This document shows, in pieces, positions 1 to 12,684 of a DNA stretch of 64,000 bases. Made by a program: the position numbers and the translations under genes. The stretch is from assembly GCA_001939145.1 (NCBI GenBank), contig LSRX01000174.1, forward strand, positions 367,743 to 431,742. The letters run 5' to 3'. Numbering within the stretch: the first letter of the stretch is position 1; the number at the start of each line of letters is the position of its first letter. Below the pieces are notes generated by a model that saw only the letters and a list, made by a program, of their open reading frames with translations, had not been told where the DNA came from and did no database searches. This DNA comes from Symbiodinium microadriaticum (Eukaryota > Sar > Dinophyceae > Suessiales > Symbiodiniaceae).

Positions 1-977
1 TTTGGAAATCTCCATTCCACTACAAACCACAATGCTCAACCAAATATGTAGGCCTTTGACCATCCAAAACCCCAAAACCCTAAACCCTAAACCATCCAAA
101 CTCCTAAACCAATTTTCACGCCGGCCTTTGCGATGCCATGTGCCTCTGCTTGTGTCAGCGCTGGTGGGCGATCCCAGATGCTCAGAAGCTTGAAGCCCTT
201 CCCCGCGAAGCTCATAGCCACAATAGAGAGAAGACAGCTTCTCGGAGTACTTGGCACGCAGAATGGCGGACGCGTTCTATGACCTGTGGTACACGAAATA
301 AATAGGTCATGTCGGACTGCTTGCAGTGTTTTGCCTCTACAATGCCTGTGCTGGCACAGTAAATTGACCCTAGTATGAGTCGTCAGTCCTGTCGTCTCTT
401 GGCCAAGTCGCTTGCAGCCGTGAAGGCCCGTACAGAAAGCAAACCTCTAGTACAAAGCCCAAGGGTGTCCCCGACTCTCAATCCAGAAGGTTTGGGGTTT
501 TGGGTTTTAGGGTATTGAACAACTTTGGAATTTCCGGATCGCCTTTCCGTGCATGCCTGGCAGAGCTACGCAGATGCTGTGCGCAGCCCGCTGTCCAGGA
601 CAACTGGCTTTGACCACGCGGTGATGCCTCGTTGATTATTTCGTTCAGTGTTTTGAAATTTCAGTGTCACGAGAGCGATATCGAAATCCCCAAAGTATAC
701 TCTGGCGGATCCGGGCAAGGACTGAGGCTTCCGTTAGTGCTACATAATCCCAGCTTGAATCATTGAAAGAAATAAACCGATCCATTTCCCTCGGGCAGTA
801 AAACCCGTAAGGTTAGATTTTGCACAGCCAACTCAGTAAGCCGTGACCAGTTGGCTCATGTCCGGAATTACAGACTCAGCGCCAGTGGCAGATACACCAG
901 TATAAGCATTAAAGTGTTTTCCCAGATACAAGTAAGGCGTGACACGTTTCGCTGTGTTCTATAGTGTTCTAGATAGT

Positions 978-1010
978 TGTATGTATGTATGTATGTATGT
1001 ATGTATGTAT
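978..1010 (+). repeat. GTAT microsatellite
   Basis: Eight GTAT units. Confidence 0.9.
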
Positions 1011-1655
1011 TTACATATACATATACATACGCATTTGCATGTACATATATAGGTATATCATTCAGACTTAGTTTTGCCTGTTCGTTTGTTTGTTTGTTTA
1101 TTTGTTTGATCAGATGACCCAGAGGTGCAGCTACGCGTAGTTGCATACATGCATTCATGCATATGTGTTCTGGGCGCTTCTGTCGGCACTATCAAGACCA
1201 AGCATTGCAATGTGCATCAAGTCGCGATTTTCTGTATAAGAGCACCGCATCAACAAAGCAAGGTGAATGTAGACCAGTTTTAAACACCAGCAGATTTTTA
1301 GACCAGTCATTGCAGACGTTTTAAGAGCGTATGTTCTTTGATGACCGGAGTCAAAAACCTGTGTTTCAATACTTGGCAAGCGAGTCCATGAATACCTAGT
1401 TGCCACTGTGCGCGCTGTAATGCCGAGTTTGACGCAAATTGCTTCAGAAGCCTTCCCGGCAGATCTATAATCCACATGAGTGAGCCCGAATCTGGCGCAG
1501 AAATACTGAAGACAGTTTATGCCGTGGAACATCCCTAAACCCGAAAGGCTAAACCTTGAATCCTACACCCTGAAACGTAGTCTTAAGCCCTAAACCCTGA
1601 AGCCTATAGACCTAGACCCTGAACCTTAAACCATCCGTTCATACTGCGAGGGCAG

Positions 1656-1709
1656 CTTATGCGACTCATCGAGGAGGGTTTTTCTTTTCTCTACCAGAGA
1701 AAGTGCTTG
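1656..1709 (+). CDS. Exon candidate (LMRLIEEGFSFLYQRKCL)
   Basis: Open 18-codon island after GGGCAG and before GTAGAC. A CCCTAAA-like tract (1520-1640) lies to the left and a TTTAGGG tract (1740-1840) to the right. Product unknown. Short enough to be chance; kept because of the splice borders and tract polarity. Confidence 0.22.
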
Positions 1710-3036
1710 GTAGACTGTAGAGGTCGAGGTGGGGTTCTTGTTTAGGGTTTAGCGTTTAGGGTTTAGGAATTAGGGTCTATTTGGGTGTAGGCCTGATGGT
1801 TAATGTTGGGTTCCGAGTATGAAAGGACGTTTAGGGTCTAGAGGGTTTAGAGATGTCAAAGAGCATAGTTCAACAAATGCTTGCTGTCGATATTCTGGCA
1901 CTGCTGATTTCTGCTCGATAGTAGAGTTTATCTGCTATGTTGTGAGACATCGCTAGCTTCTGTATGCCTAATTATGCTACTTCTTACCTCTAGTCCGAGT
2001 ATCAGAGAGCCGTGGCCACCTCAGTTGTCATGTGTTGCCCTGCGGGGCCATTCGAAATCACGCGCAGGCTGTGCACAAGCATTGCTGGTGACTGGGCGTT
2101 ACCCGTTGTCACATCATGTTGTTGCCGGTTCGGATGAGTCAGACAGCTTGTTTCCAACAGGTGCGCCAAGCACAAAATAGCTGTCGTGCCCATTTGCACT
2201 CACAGCATGCTTCCTGTGCAGCGTCATAGGGCCGCCAGTCCTAGCCTTGTACCCGCATCAAGTTGCCAAGTGACCGCAGCACAATGCAGTTGCCTTTTGT
2301 GTTGGCAAACTACAACTCCTGCAGCAGTTTACATGCTTATGTCAAGGATTTGCTCCTTCCGCTAGTGAGCTGTGGACCATTCTAACCCGCATTCCCCAAG
2401 GCATGCTTCACTGCACGACAATATGGTAGGTCAACTTCAGTTCAGCGGACTGCACATGTCAGGGCCGTTGTTGCAGCCGCTGTCTCATGCCACAGCACTC
2501 TTCATGCATCCACGACCCGCAGCTTGTCAAGTAGGAGCAACTATAGAATTTGTGGGGTTCAAGTTGAGTACGAAACCTCTCGACGCCTCTGAAACCGTAT
2601 GCACTTTGCCACAGCGGCAAGTCGGTTTCTAGGCATTTCGGCATCCCTGACCCATGCAAGTTGCTGATGCTGTCTCTCGATCCAAGGCCGGATTTTGGCA
2701 TGTTGCCAAGATGGGAGGGTATCATGGAATTAAAGTCGGGGTCCTTTGCATTGCATAGGGGGCCCAGTGTAATCAGGATCCCACCATTATGGGTTGTCGG
2801 TACGGAGGTCCGCCACTTCTGAAGCTCTCAGATATCTGTTTAGGGTTTGGGGGTTTGGGGTTTAAATTTAAAGGGTTTAGGGCCTCACGCAAGTAATGCC
2901 CTCTGCACCCCAGTTTCATCATGCAGGCCACTGTCNGGGCATGAACGTAATGCTCCAACTTAGTTCCCCAATAATCCAACCTTGAAACTTTTGGTGTTCT
3001 TATAACTTAGTAGTATTTTGAAAGTTAATAAAGATT

Positions 3037-3146
3037 GGGAGTTTCCGAGAGTTACAGTAACTTAAGCTTATCTTGGGGTCCTTATAATAAGGATCCTACT
3101 ATTTAGGGTACTATGTTATTAGGGTCCCCTATTTTCGGAAACCCCC
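3037..3146. mobile_element. Hairpin element A, copy 1 (GGGAGTTTCCGA ends)
   Basis: Ends GGGAGTTTCCGA and TATTTTCGGAAACCCCC are imperfect inverted repeats, 110 bp. A related copy is at 23584-23684. No ORF; non-autonomous, MITE-like. Confidence 0.6.
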
Positions 3147-3715
3147 ATATCTGAGAAACTTCTGTTGCGCGGATCCTGACTTCTTGTCGAGTACCTGACT
3201 CCACAGTCAGGGTGCGAAAATCTCGGTAAATTCCGGTAAATGGGAGCTACACAAAACACAAGTCCCTCCATAGTTCTAGTTACATAAGAGCACCGCATTT
3301 CAAGATTTGAATAACCCTCCCCGCGCTCCCAAATGTTGGGACATCCATGTCCTATCACACAACATTGCCGAGTGCATGCTTGTATGGCACATGCTGTCAT
3401 ATGTGCTGAAGGACTTGGTGCCTCTGGCTCCGAGTTGAAATACCTAAGATCGCGAACACCTTTTTTGCTTTGCCGTTATCGTGATCGGAACCCCGGAAAC
3501 ATGAAGGGCCTACGTACATCATACCAAAACCGCAAGCCCTGACCCATCTGAACCTTCCACCTACACTCCCTCAGTGCACCCTAACCCCGGAGTGAGGCCT
3601 CTAATCCAAACCCTGGCCTCAACCCTGAACCCTTGAGCCCAAAACCAAACCCTATAATGAACCCGAACCCCTAAATCCTAACCCGCCAAATTAGAAAGAC
3701 CTTATACACCTTCAG

Positions 3716-3817
3716 AAGCTACGCTTCGAAGGCTTCGGAGCGATGGCAGCCCGAGAGCGACGCGAGAAACTCCGCGCCGCGCAGCGCGAGAAGGCCGCGG
3801 CGCAGCCACTTAGCGAA
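3716..3817 (+). CDS. Exon candidate with a charged helical segment
   Basis: Starts after CTTCAG and reads 34 codons including MAARERREKLRAAQREKAAA, an Arg/Glu/Ala-rich stretch likely to be helical or coiled. Its end is probably a GA-type donor (GAA|GATATT), since the frame stops 6 bases later. GC-rich codons contrast with both flanks, which are CCCTAAA (left) and TTTAGGG (right) tracts. No family assigned. Confidence 0.35.
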
Positions 3818-3819
3818 GA

Positions 3820-3935
3820 TATTTAGGGTTTAGGGTGCAGGGTTTCGGGGTGTAGTGTTTAAGGCTTTCGGGTCTATAGGGGATGCGGGGTTTAGGGATT
3901 CAGGGCTTCGGAGCGTGTAGGGTTTAGGGGTTCAG
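3820..3935 (+). repeat. Telomere-like TTTAGGG tract
   Basis: Degenerate TTTAGGG/GGGGTTTAGGG run just right of an exon candidate; the matching CCCTAAA tract lies at 3535-3690. Confidence 0.8.
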
Positions 3936-4423
3936 GCTCTTGAAAATAGTGGTTTGTTTTAATGATCTCACGAGCACGCCTGAGGAATCCAGAAAGGACT
4001 GTCATGGGGCCTGGGTTTTCGCACACCACACTTTCGCATACTTTTCAGGTACTTGTCATTTTGGATTGCTTTGCATGCTCCCCCGCAGGCGCGGAGGCCC
4101 TCTTGAATGTCCGAAAACCCTAAACATTCCGTAGTTCCACTATCAAAACTTGAAAAAACAAAGAAACCAAAAACAAGAAAATACAACAAAACAAACAAAA
4201 CCCAAAAACACAACAACAATGAGTTCCGGAATCTGAAGGATTCCGACGAGTGTGAAAATGATTGTTGTTTTTTTTGATGTTTTTGTTGGTTTCTTTGTGT
4301 TTTCTGGTTTCTTTGGTTTTAGCCAGAGCTGACGATCCTGGACAACCTCACGCTGTTGCTTTTCTTTTGGTTTAGCGTCTACATCAACAATTCTTAAGAC
4401 TACTGTCTAATCTATCTTATGTT

Positions 4424-4562
4424 ATGCTTATAAGCAGTCCGGCTGCTTATTATAATTGTAAGCAGGCTTTCTGCTTATGAGCATTCCGGCTGCTTATAAG
4501 GAGGCCTTCTGCTTATAAGCACTACTTTTGCTTATAAACAATATCCTTCTGTTTGCAAGCAT
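4424..4562. repeat. Tandem palindromic GCTTATAAGC repeat
   Basis: Seven spaced copies of GCTTATAAGC or close variants (GCTTATTATAATTGTAAGC, GCTTATGAGC) at about 20-26 bp spacing, separated by CCGG or CCTTCT linkers. AT-rich, no ORF. Confidence 0.75.
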
Positions 4563-5167
4563 CAGGGCCTCACTTGGGGGGCGTAAGGTAGCTGCTCTAA
4601 TCCCACCCACACTCTCTCGCGCGCGTGCCGGACACTAAAGAAACCAGAGAGCACGAGCACCGGCACCAATTGCACAAACGCAAATTTTACATCCTGACCC
4701 GCTGCATCTTTGTCTACCGCTCAAGGAAGAACATGCCGAACTTATGAAATTAGCATATCACACGACCTGGATCGTTGTATTTTTCGGTTGCTTCTGCGAA
4801 TGAAGTTCATGATTTGTGGGGCTTCCCTGCTTATGAGCACAGACGTGTTCGGGAGAAATGAGCAGCTTATAGAAGCACTGCTTACGCACAGTTTCAAGGG
4901 TCCAAGCACCATGTAAACCAAAGGGATACATCAAGGATAGTCGAAAGGATGGAGGGCATCCAGAGGGGGCCTGGACCATAATGCCATGAATAATCGCGGG
5001 AGTCTTGTCTTGATCTTCCGAAACAAGCGTTTCAACATGTGACGGGTTACTATGTCATATACCACCGCACCATGTGATAGAATAGATGTAATCTGCTCTA
5101 GATTTTGATAAAGAAAGTCCGTTCCACACCTGGAGGTTCGTAAATATACCTGACAATCTTAGATCTA

Positions 5168-5226
5168 TCCATCTAACTCCGTCTATCTATCTATCGATCT
5201 ATCCATCTATCGATCTATCTATCTGT
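5168..5226 (+). repeat. ATCT microsatellite
   Basis: ATCT/ATCC/ATCG units. Confidence 0.85.
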
Positions 5227-6229
5227 ATGCACACACGTACTGGTCTAAGCATGGATGAGGTCACCGACCTCGTAACTTGTGTACATACAAACTGAGTAGA
5301 CGATGATACAGTACATACTACGGCACCGTACCAAGCACATGTGTATATGTGTTCGCCAGGTTGCAGACATACCGCCTTGCGACAGTCAGTGTAGCTTTGC
5401 TTTGTTGTGGGGCCCTTCATAGCAAGTCATTGAGTCGCATCGAAATACTGAGTTATTACCATACAGACTAAACTGAGTATTAACACACACCCACGCACAC
5501 ACGCACGCGCACGGCCTTCAACGGGTCAAGACACAAGCGAAGCAGAACACGGAAAGTCGGCTCTGCACCCGAGATTGCAGGGTGTGGAAGTTCTAGAATA
5601 CGCTGGAACGATCTATCAAGTAATTGCTTCAACCTTAACGTGCTCTTTGACTTCGCTTACAAGCGGCGGCGTATCTGCTGTGCACATTGTTTTGTGGTAG
5701 TAGAGCATACCACATTGCCATAATAGTGCAAACATATCAACAGTACATGTACCGGCTAGTGCGTGCATGTGTCCCTGAATGAATAAAGGAAGGAAGGTCC
5801 GTGTTTCTGTGTGCATTGCTGCGACGCCATGAAAACCAGATATTTATATGATAGATGTTGTTATTGTATGTGTCCTCAATATGCAGAAATACAATCTTGC
5901 GATTGCCATTGGTTGTGACACACATCAAAAAAAGAGTCATACTGACATATTGTGATACTACAATACAGACTCAACTGAGTACTCGCACGAACCGTTTGTT
6001 AACGTTGCAGAATAAGCTGAAACGAGTAATGAGGCAACTACATAAAGTAATTCTTGCATTTCGTGTGGAAGCGGCGGATTATGGTATTCTGGCAGTGAAG
6101 CATAACACGGTAATGCAAGCACGAACCACATGTACGGGCTTGTGCAGCCATGATTGCGCGCACGTGTAACTGTAAGAATGCACATGCTTGTGCACTCATG
6201 TGTACATGCATTTACATATAGAGCATAAT

Positions 6230-6740
6230 GCATAATGTTACACCTTTGTGAGCAGTGGCTTCGGTATTTAGGAGCAGTACTATATGAAACATCCTTGGTC
6301 CTTTGTCGTCAGGTTCCCAAAAGTCAGGGTCTGCCACCCCCTTTTAAGCTTCTAGTTTCATCTGTGTCAACGTTCCTTGCAGCATCAACCACCCCAAGGC
6401 CTGCTTAGTAAGCAAACATAGAGAAAAATCTATTTTTTGTTATTGACAGACATGTAGAAAATATGCACTTTGTTTATCGCATGCGCGCGTGTGGCATTAC
6501 TTCTTTTAAGCATTGTAAAGCTATGACAAGGCGCACGTTCTTGGTTCTATGTATATAGTCTGAGTGTTTTGCTAATCTGCTTGTCTTCCGTCGGAGATTG
6601 TATCAAGGCGAAGTTTCTTGCCCGCTAGCGACAGGTGATTACTAGTCCCTCCAAGTGTAAAAGGCAGCAACACCCAATTTTCAGTATATGCATGGATGCC
6701 TTTGTCCAAGCTGCTTGCGAACAGTGCTAACACGCACCGC
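6230..6740. other. No gene or element seen
   Basis: AT-rich unique sequence, frames short and overlapping on both strands. Much the same holds for 4980-6230 apart from the ATCT repeat. Confidence 0.5.
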
Positions 6741-6747
6741 AGAACAA

Positions 6748-6748
6748 G

Positions 6749-6794
<46 letters not shown>

Positions 6795-6881
6795 AGCACA
6801 CATGCGCACACGCACGCACGACGCACGCACGCACGCACGCATGCACGCACCCGCACAGACACAAACACTGACACAAACATT

Positions 6882-6915
<34 letters not shown>

Positions 6916-6988
6916 GAGAGACACACACACACACAAACACACACAAACACACACAGAGACACACACACACACACCCCACACACACTTT
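6748..6988 (+). repeat. Compound CA / TA / CGCA / CA microsatellite
   Basis: (CA)n, (TA)n, (GCAC)n and interrupted (CA)n. All long frames across it are decoded repeat (HTHT, YIYI, CVCV) and are not genes. Confidence 0.92.
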
Positions 6989-7247
6989 TGCACAGAACAG
7001 GCGCATACAAACGGGTAGACGGCTGGATTTCCCTGCCATTGCAAGCTCACATGAGGCTTGAGAAGCCTCCACGCCGACGAGTGGAGGAGACGACCGCAGA
7101 GGCACAGGACGTTTCTACCGTCATGAGCCCGTTTTTTGTCTTGTAGCCGCGGAGCAGAGCCACATTCTTGCAGCAAGCTGTAATTATGTTTCTTAGTTTG
7201 TGCTAAATTTACTTGATGTTCCGCCTGAGATGTCCCAGCTTCGGCAG

Positions 7248-8940
7248 GATTCACCAGAGCCGCAGTCGTCCCCGAGGGTTGTTGAGGTGGGCCACAGAAG
7301 CATGGAGGGCGTTGCGTCAAGGGCGTAGTATATACCACAGTCAGATGTGTTTCGTCGCAGCTGCACTCCCGAAGAGTGCAGCAGTCGCCCGGCTAGATCG
7401 TGACCCATCACAGTTAATGCTGCAGATGGCCGTTTCGTGACATCGCAAAACTACCGGTCACAACAGAACTGTCCTCGGCGACGTCAGCATTATCTACACC
7501 CCCAGTACTTCAGCACGTCGCCATCGTCATCTCCGCTCACCCCCGGATCCTGTACTATTGCCATCAGCCCCGACGTTGACAGCCCAGCACCTCCTAAAAC
7601 GTGGCTGGTGGCTGCGTTCGCAACTTAGGAGGACGCAGTTGTTGCTTCTTCATTGTGATTCATCGTCTGCCACAAAGGACATGCAACATCCTCCGTCCTA
7701 GCAGGAAGTTGCTGTGTAAGCCGTTTCATTATCATCAGCATCATCATCAACATCATCATCATGTCGTGACACGGGCCGCATGGTCTCCATCCGTCCGTCC
7801 GTCCAGCCAGCCATCCAGCCAGCCATCCAGCCAGACACCCATCGACCCATACTTATCTGTCTGTCTATCTATTTATCTATCAAGCTAACTAGCTAACTAG
7901 CTAGCTAGCTAGCTAGCGATCTATCTACCTATCTATCTGTCTGTCTATCTAAATCTATCTATCTATTCATCCATCTGTCTAACTAGCTGGCTGGGTGGCT
8001 GGGTAGCTAGCTATCTATGTCTATCTTTCTATCGATCTGTCTTTTTATTTATCTATCTATGTATCTGGCAGGAAACAGGAGCCGAGCCGGTGGAAGCAGG
8101 TGCCGGGCCGGTTGGGAGCCCCGAGAGTGCTGCAGAAGAACTGCCTGTGCCTTCGAAGCTTTTGGAGGGATCCTGGGGCTCTCTGTTAGGGTTTAGGGTT
8201 CAGGGTGTTTAGGTTTAGGGGTTTAGAGTTTAGGATTCAGGGTGTTTAGGTTTAGGTTTAGGAGTTGAGGGTTTTTCGGTTTAGTTAGGGTTTAGGGTTT
8301 ATGTTAAGGGTTCAGGGTTTAGGTTTAATTTAGGGGTTTAGGGTGTAGGAACAAAACTAGATACCTGCACGAAGGATTAGGAAGGCAGGCGTGTGCAGAT
8401 CATTGTCAAGGGCAGCTACGGTCTTGAAGTCCAAGGCGCTCGAGGCGCCCGCGCAGCAGACGGAAGATCGACCAGATCAGGAAGCAAAGACTGAGGCTTG
8501 GTACATTTTCTATATACGCCTACACACAGACACACGCACACACACACACACACCTCTATACAGATATGATCATAAGTATAAATATACAGGCTCATATATG
8601 TCGAATTCGTATATATGTATCCTACATGTCAGCACAATGCCCGGCCCAGGAATCAGGAACCCTAGACCCATTGGTTGAGAGTCTGTCCTGTCAGGTGGAG
8701 AGGGTGTCCTCGAATCCCAGCGCCAAAGAACAGCCGAAGGCAAAGACTCCTCCGGCGGAAGCGCAAGGGCGGAAGGACGAAGTCCTGGTAGAGACTTCAA
8801 AGCCTCAGGAGGACGCTGCCTCCTCGAACCTGCTTTGATTTGGGTTCCCGCTATTGGGTGGCATAGTAAAACAGTATACATGTGATGAAAATACTATTCA
8901 TATGTGTATATATTATACACTATGTACATACATACATACA

Positions 8941-8992
<52 letters not shown>

Positions 8993-9639
8993 TACGACAA
9001 ATCAGAGTATATATTAATTCTTTTCGATATTCATGGCAATATATAATGTTGGTCATGCATACAGAGTCAAGTACAAGAAGAAACAAAAAGTAGCCTGGTC
9101 CATTCCAGACCTCGGTTTGCCTTAGCCTAGCGCTTCAGGAGTCACGAGTTGAATCAGCCGATGTGAAGCCCAGCATGCCGCCTAAGCCTGTTGTGGAAGA
9201 GGCCCGGGTAAGTGTTCAGCGTTGATTGCCTTGTGCTAGTTAAAGGAGAGAGATTGGGTGGCCAAAATCAGAAAACTTGCTGATTTATCCATGCTTGCTA
9301 GCTTTGGTTCTCAAGAATGGTTTCAAAGAGACAAGAGACCCGCTCAGTTGCTCGTTGCTGCCAGGCAGCGATAGCTGATGATGCGTCTCCCAACGTCCAA
9401 GACGAGACGGAGGCCAGATGCGCTTAGTTGCGGTTAGTTGTGCTTCCTGAGTCAATTGCATGGAGCGTCGTGTGATCCGAAAGAAGCCATTGGCAAAATA
9501 GCAGTCAAACGAACCGCACGTGGCGGAATGCGCCAAAAACAAACTTCAAATTTACGGGTGCTCGCAGGATGCCACGCAGCGCCGTGCGTGGCTGCGCTCC
9601 TCGCGGCGATCTACGGTTTCAGTTCAGGAGCATCCTTTG
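7248..9639 (+). CDS. Multi-exon candidate, Pro/Glu/Ala-rich disordered protein
   Basis: Six short islands share one composition and mostly keep phase 0. They are 7248-7286 (DSPEPQSSPRVVE, CAG| to |GTGGGC), 8072-8184 (ETGAEPVEAGAGPVG start), about 8399-8495 (SKALEAPAQQTEDRPDQEAK), 8650-8838 (KEQPKAKTPPAEAQGRKDE), 9139-9207 (VKPSMPPKPVVEEAR, CAG|G to |GTAAGT) and 9568-9639 (DATQRRAWLRSSRRSTV, CAG|G to |GTGTGG). A frame at about 7040-7146 with KPPRRRVEETTAEAQD may belong to it. The shared acidic/Pro composition across separate islands is the main argument. It looks intrinsically disordered, with no domain recognised. Introns hold tetranucleotide and CA/TA microsatellites and a TTTAGGG tract (8186-8345). 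Exon borders and the end of 8650-8838 are uncertain. Confidence 0.36.
7793..8066 (+). repeat. Compound tetranucleotide array (GTCC, CAGC, CTAT, CTAG)
   Basis: GTCC, then CCAGCCAG, then CTAT/CTGT, then a CTAGCTAG palindromic block (about 7886-7916), then CTAT again. Confidence 0.88.
8186..8345 (+). repeat. Telomere-like TTTAGGG tract
   Basis: About 18 degenerate heptamers (TTTAGGG, TTTAGGTTTAGG, TTCAGGGTG). Confidence 0.85.
8927..8990 (+). repeat. CATA then TA microsatellite
   Basis: About ten CATA units then ten TA units. Confidence 0.92.
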
Positions 9640-10335
9640 GTGTGGTGTTTCGGGGTTCATCTATCGAAATGCAGGAAGTCGGACCGGCCTCTGCTTTCGT
9701 GTGTTAAGTCTGGAGTGAGTGTGTGTGTGTGTGTGTGTGTCAGTGTGTGTGTCAGTGTGAGGGCCTGCCTTTCTCGTATACGCTCGAGTACAAAACTTAT
9801 TGTCTTATGTTACTTATGTTTTTGTTTATACTAAGTTTTGTTGACACGTCCTGCTTCGGGATGTGTTGAAACTACTGCTGCAAATGATCACAGACCGACA
9901 TGTCGGTAATATCCGCTTATTGCAAGAAGCTGCAGAAGCTGACTGCCAAGTTTTGCTTCAATGTCATAACATATAGCTGCAATGATATGATCTACGACCA
10001 CGGAGCTAAGATATCTAATTACATAAGCAATCCTGCTACTGCAGATGCGATAGAAGCTTCCCATCGTTTCAGGTTTTAGACTTATGACCTCTCATCTCTT
10101 GTCGGGGTTTAAGCCTGTCTTGCCTTGTCGGGGCTTTGGGTTTAGGGCCCAATACCTCCCGTTTAAAGTTTGGGGTTTCTGGGACCACACCACACTCTTA
10201 GGGCAGTGGGTTTCCACCCATCACATCTGTTCCTACCTGCTCTAGAATTCCTTTTGTACCATTGCTTCTACTGGCTTATACTCGTCGTCGTAGTGGTGAT
10301 AGGAAAAGGCAGTATACTTACTTAGTTAGTTACTT

Positions 10336-10442
10336 ACTTACTTGCTCACTTGCGCCACCAACAACAACTACTAGTACTACTGCTACTACAAGATACTACT
10401 ACTACTACTACTACTACTACAACAACTACTACAACAACAACA

Positions 10443-10475
<33 letters not shown>

Positions 10476-10557
10476 GCTACTACTCCTACTGCTACTGCTA
10501 CTGCTACTGCTACTGCTACTGCTTCTGCTTCTGCTTCTGCTTCTGCTACTGCTGCTG

Positions 10558-10637
<80 letters not shown>

Positions 10638-11100
10638 ACTGCTGCCACTACTACTTTTTCTTTTTCTACTGCTCCTCCTGCTACTGCTGCTACTGCTGCT
10701 GCTCCACTTCTACTTCGACTACTACTACTTCTTCTACTTCTACTTTTACTGCTACTGCTACAACTGTCACTACGACGACTACTGCTACCACTCCTGTTGT
10801 TGCCGCTGCGACTGGACCTACGACTACTACGTCTACTGCCGCTGCTGCTGCTGCTGCTGCTGCTGCGGCTGCTGCTGCTGCTGCTACTACGACTACTACT
10901 TTAATACCATAATACTACTACTTCTACGACGACTACTGCTACTGATACTGCCGCTGCCACTGCTTCTGCCATTGCTACCGCTATCACTAGGACGGCAACT
11001 ACTCCGACTACTATTACTACGGCGACTACGACGCCGACGACTACTACTGCTGCTACTATTGCTGCCATTGCTCTCTTTCTCCTCCTCTACTACCACCTCT
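10336..11100 (+). repeat. Large trinucleotide array (CTA/CTG/CTC family)
   Basis: 765 bases of triplets, mainly ACT, GCT, TCT and CCT in blocks, degenerating toward CGACTACTACG at the right. It stays open in several frames as poly-Thr/Leu/Tyr; no real gene inferred. Confidence 0.93.
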
Positions 11101-11802
11101 ACCCTGCTCCTGTATGTGCTGACGACGGCGAGGACTACTAGTATACTAGTGAGTATTATTGTTCCGTATTTTTATGCAGAGGCACTTCCACGGCGCGGCA
11201 GTCCCGGGCTTAGTGCGAGGTGTGTCGATCTCGTTCTGCAGATGAAAAACCGAGGTGGATGTTTTGTCATGGCAGATCAAGGGGCCCTGGGGTTGAGAAT
11301 CCCCCAAACCCTAAATCCAACGCTCCAGACTGTGTTTGTGCTTTCTTCCAGAGAGGGAGCACACGTCCGGCACACATGGTCGCCTTCGCCGAGAAGGACC
11401 CTTGTTGTTGCTAGGTTTTCTGAGTTGCGCCGAAGAGCCTAACTTTTTGGTCAGTGTTTGATATGGATTAGGGCACACCGCGATTCTATCTTCGCGCCTT
11501 CGATGTTGCGTTGGGCGAGTGGTTTGTGCTTGGCCGGTTGTGTTGAGCTTACGGCCATCTCTGAAAACGAGACCCTCCATTCAGAAATGTTCAGAACGCC
11601 TCGACAGAAACAGACTGATACTGTCAGGTTTGATGTTAAGGTGCGACTTGTTGGTCAGGCTAGTTCCGGCTAGGCCCCCATACCGACCACCCACACATGC
11701 AACTAAGTTTGTTGAACCCTTCACTGAGCCTGAGCATCAGGCAGGGTGGTTGAGACCGGTTTAAACCCGGAAGTTCTCGAACCTCATTCTTGGAGTTTAC
11801 AG

Positions 11803-11911
11803 GCACTTCAAAACATGATGCAGGCTGTAGTCGTGGCGGGGGATGGGAAGACGTATCACATATTTCCATGCAGTGAGGCCGAGCTTCAGAGAATGCACGG
11901 GAAGGCTGGAA
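11803..11911 (+). CDS. Exon candidate (GDGKTYHIFPCSEAELQRM)
   Basis: Phase-0 start after GTTTACAG; about 36 open codons with balanced composition, ending near A|GTGTTT. It continues open into an ATC/ATA simple repeat, so the donor is needed to end it. Followed by a long CCCTAAA tract (11993-12070). Product unknown. Confidence 0.33.
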
Positions 11912-11992
11912 GTGTTTCGGACATCATCATAGTCATAATACTAATTGCAACAGTAACAATACCAGTTGTTATCCCGCGACAGTAGGTGTTTC

Positions 11993-12070
11993 CTAAACCC
12001 TAAACCCTAATAGCTAAACCCTAAACCCTAAGCCCTAAAGCCCGAAACTCCTAAACCCTGAAGCCCGGAG
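11993..12070 (+). repeat. Telomere-like CCCTAAA tract
   Basis: Ten or so CCCTAAA/CCCTAAG units, grading into AAGCCCTGAAG. Confidence 0.85.
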
Positions 12071-12140
12071 CGCTGAAACAAAGCCACGCCCTAAGCCGTA
12101 AGCCACAGAAGCCCTGAAGAGTTTCAGCTTTGGGTCTCAG

Positions 12141-12346
12141 ACCCTACGGGTTCCATGTACCCAAAATAGTAAAGTTGCTTCGGGCCGAAGTAGTACCTAT
12201 GCAATGGTATAGTTACTTAGGGCCCAAGTGGTACCTATATAATGGTATAGATATTTTGGGCCCAAATAGTACCTATGTAGTATAGTTACTTTGGGCCCAA
12301 ATAGTACCTATGTAGGGACTACTTAAGGTACGTGGACCCTTCGGGA
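12141..12346. mobile_element. Hairpin element C, copy 1, with internal tandem units
   Basis: Outer ends ACCCTACGGGTTCCATGTAC and GGTACGTGGACCCTTCGGG are inverted. The inside holds four tandem units of about 33-38 bp carrying GGGCCCAAATAGTACCTATG and TATAGTTACTT, each itself partly palindromic. Confidence 0.65.
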
Positions 12347-12684
12347 GAACCAGGGTTGCTTGCGGATATGTGCCATGATTGGTCGGACACGCGTGCGGGA
12401 CAGTCTTATTGATCCTGCATCATTGACGTCGAGGGTCTTGGGCACGATGAGAACGGTTGTTTTATAAACGATACACCGTACATATGGCAATAAGGCGACC
12501 TGTAATAGAGTGCAAGGGGGTATGAGAAGGGCCATGACCATTCTCGTAACAGTATCAATCATCGACATGCCAACCCGATTCACAGCCGGCACCGGAAACC
12601 ACACTCCCAGTGTCCTTGGTCCCGGAGTTGCATCTCAGGCCAAAGCAGTGTCAGCCCCGCCCCAGACGAAGCCAGTTACCTGCC

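Noticed and set aside
5855-6233. Pair of opposite ORFs (104 and 91 aa)
   Set aside because: AT-rich, mutually antisense, no borders or composition bias; chance-level length for a window this size.
6572-7338. Overlapping ORFs rich in CVCV / HTHT / YIYI, both strands
   Set aside because: Decoded CA/TA/GT microsatellite; only the non-repeat right end (about 7040-7146) was considered.
10262-11442. Long Thr/Leu/Tyr/Ser-rich ORFs
   Set aside because: Decoded trinucleotide repeats, open in several frames on both strands at once.
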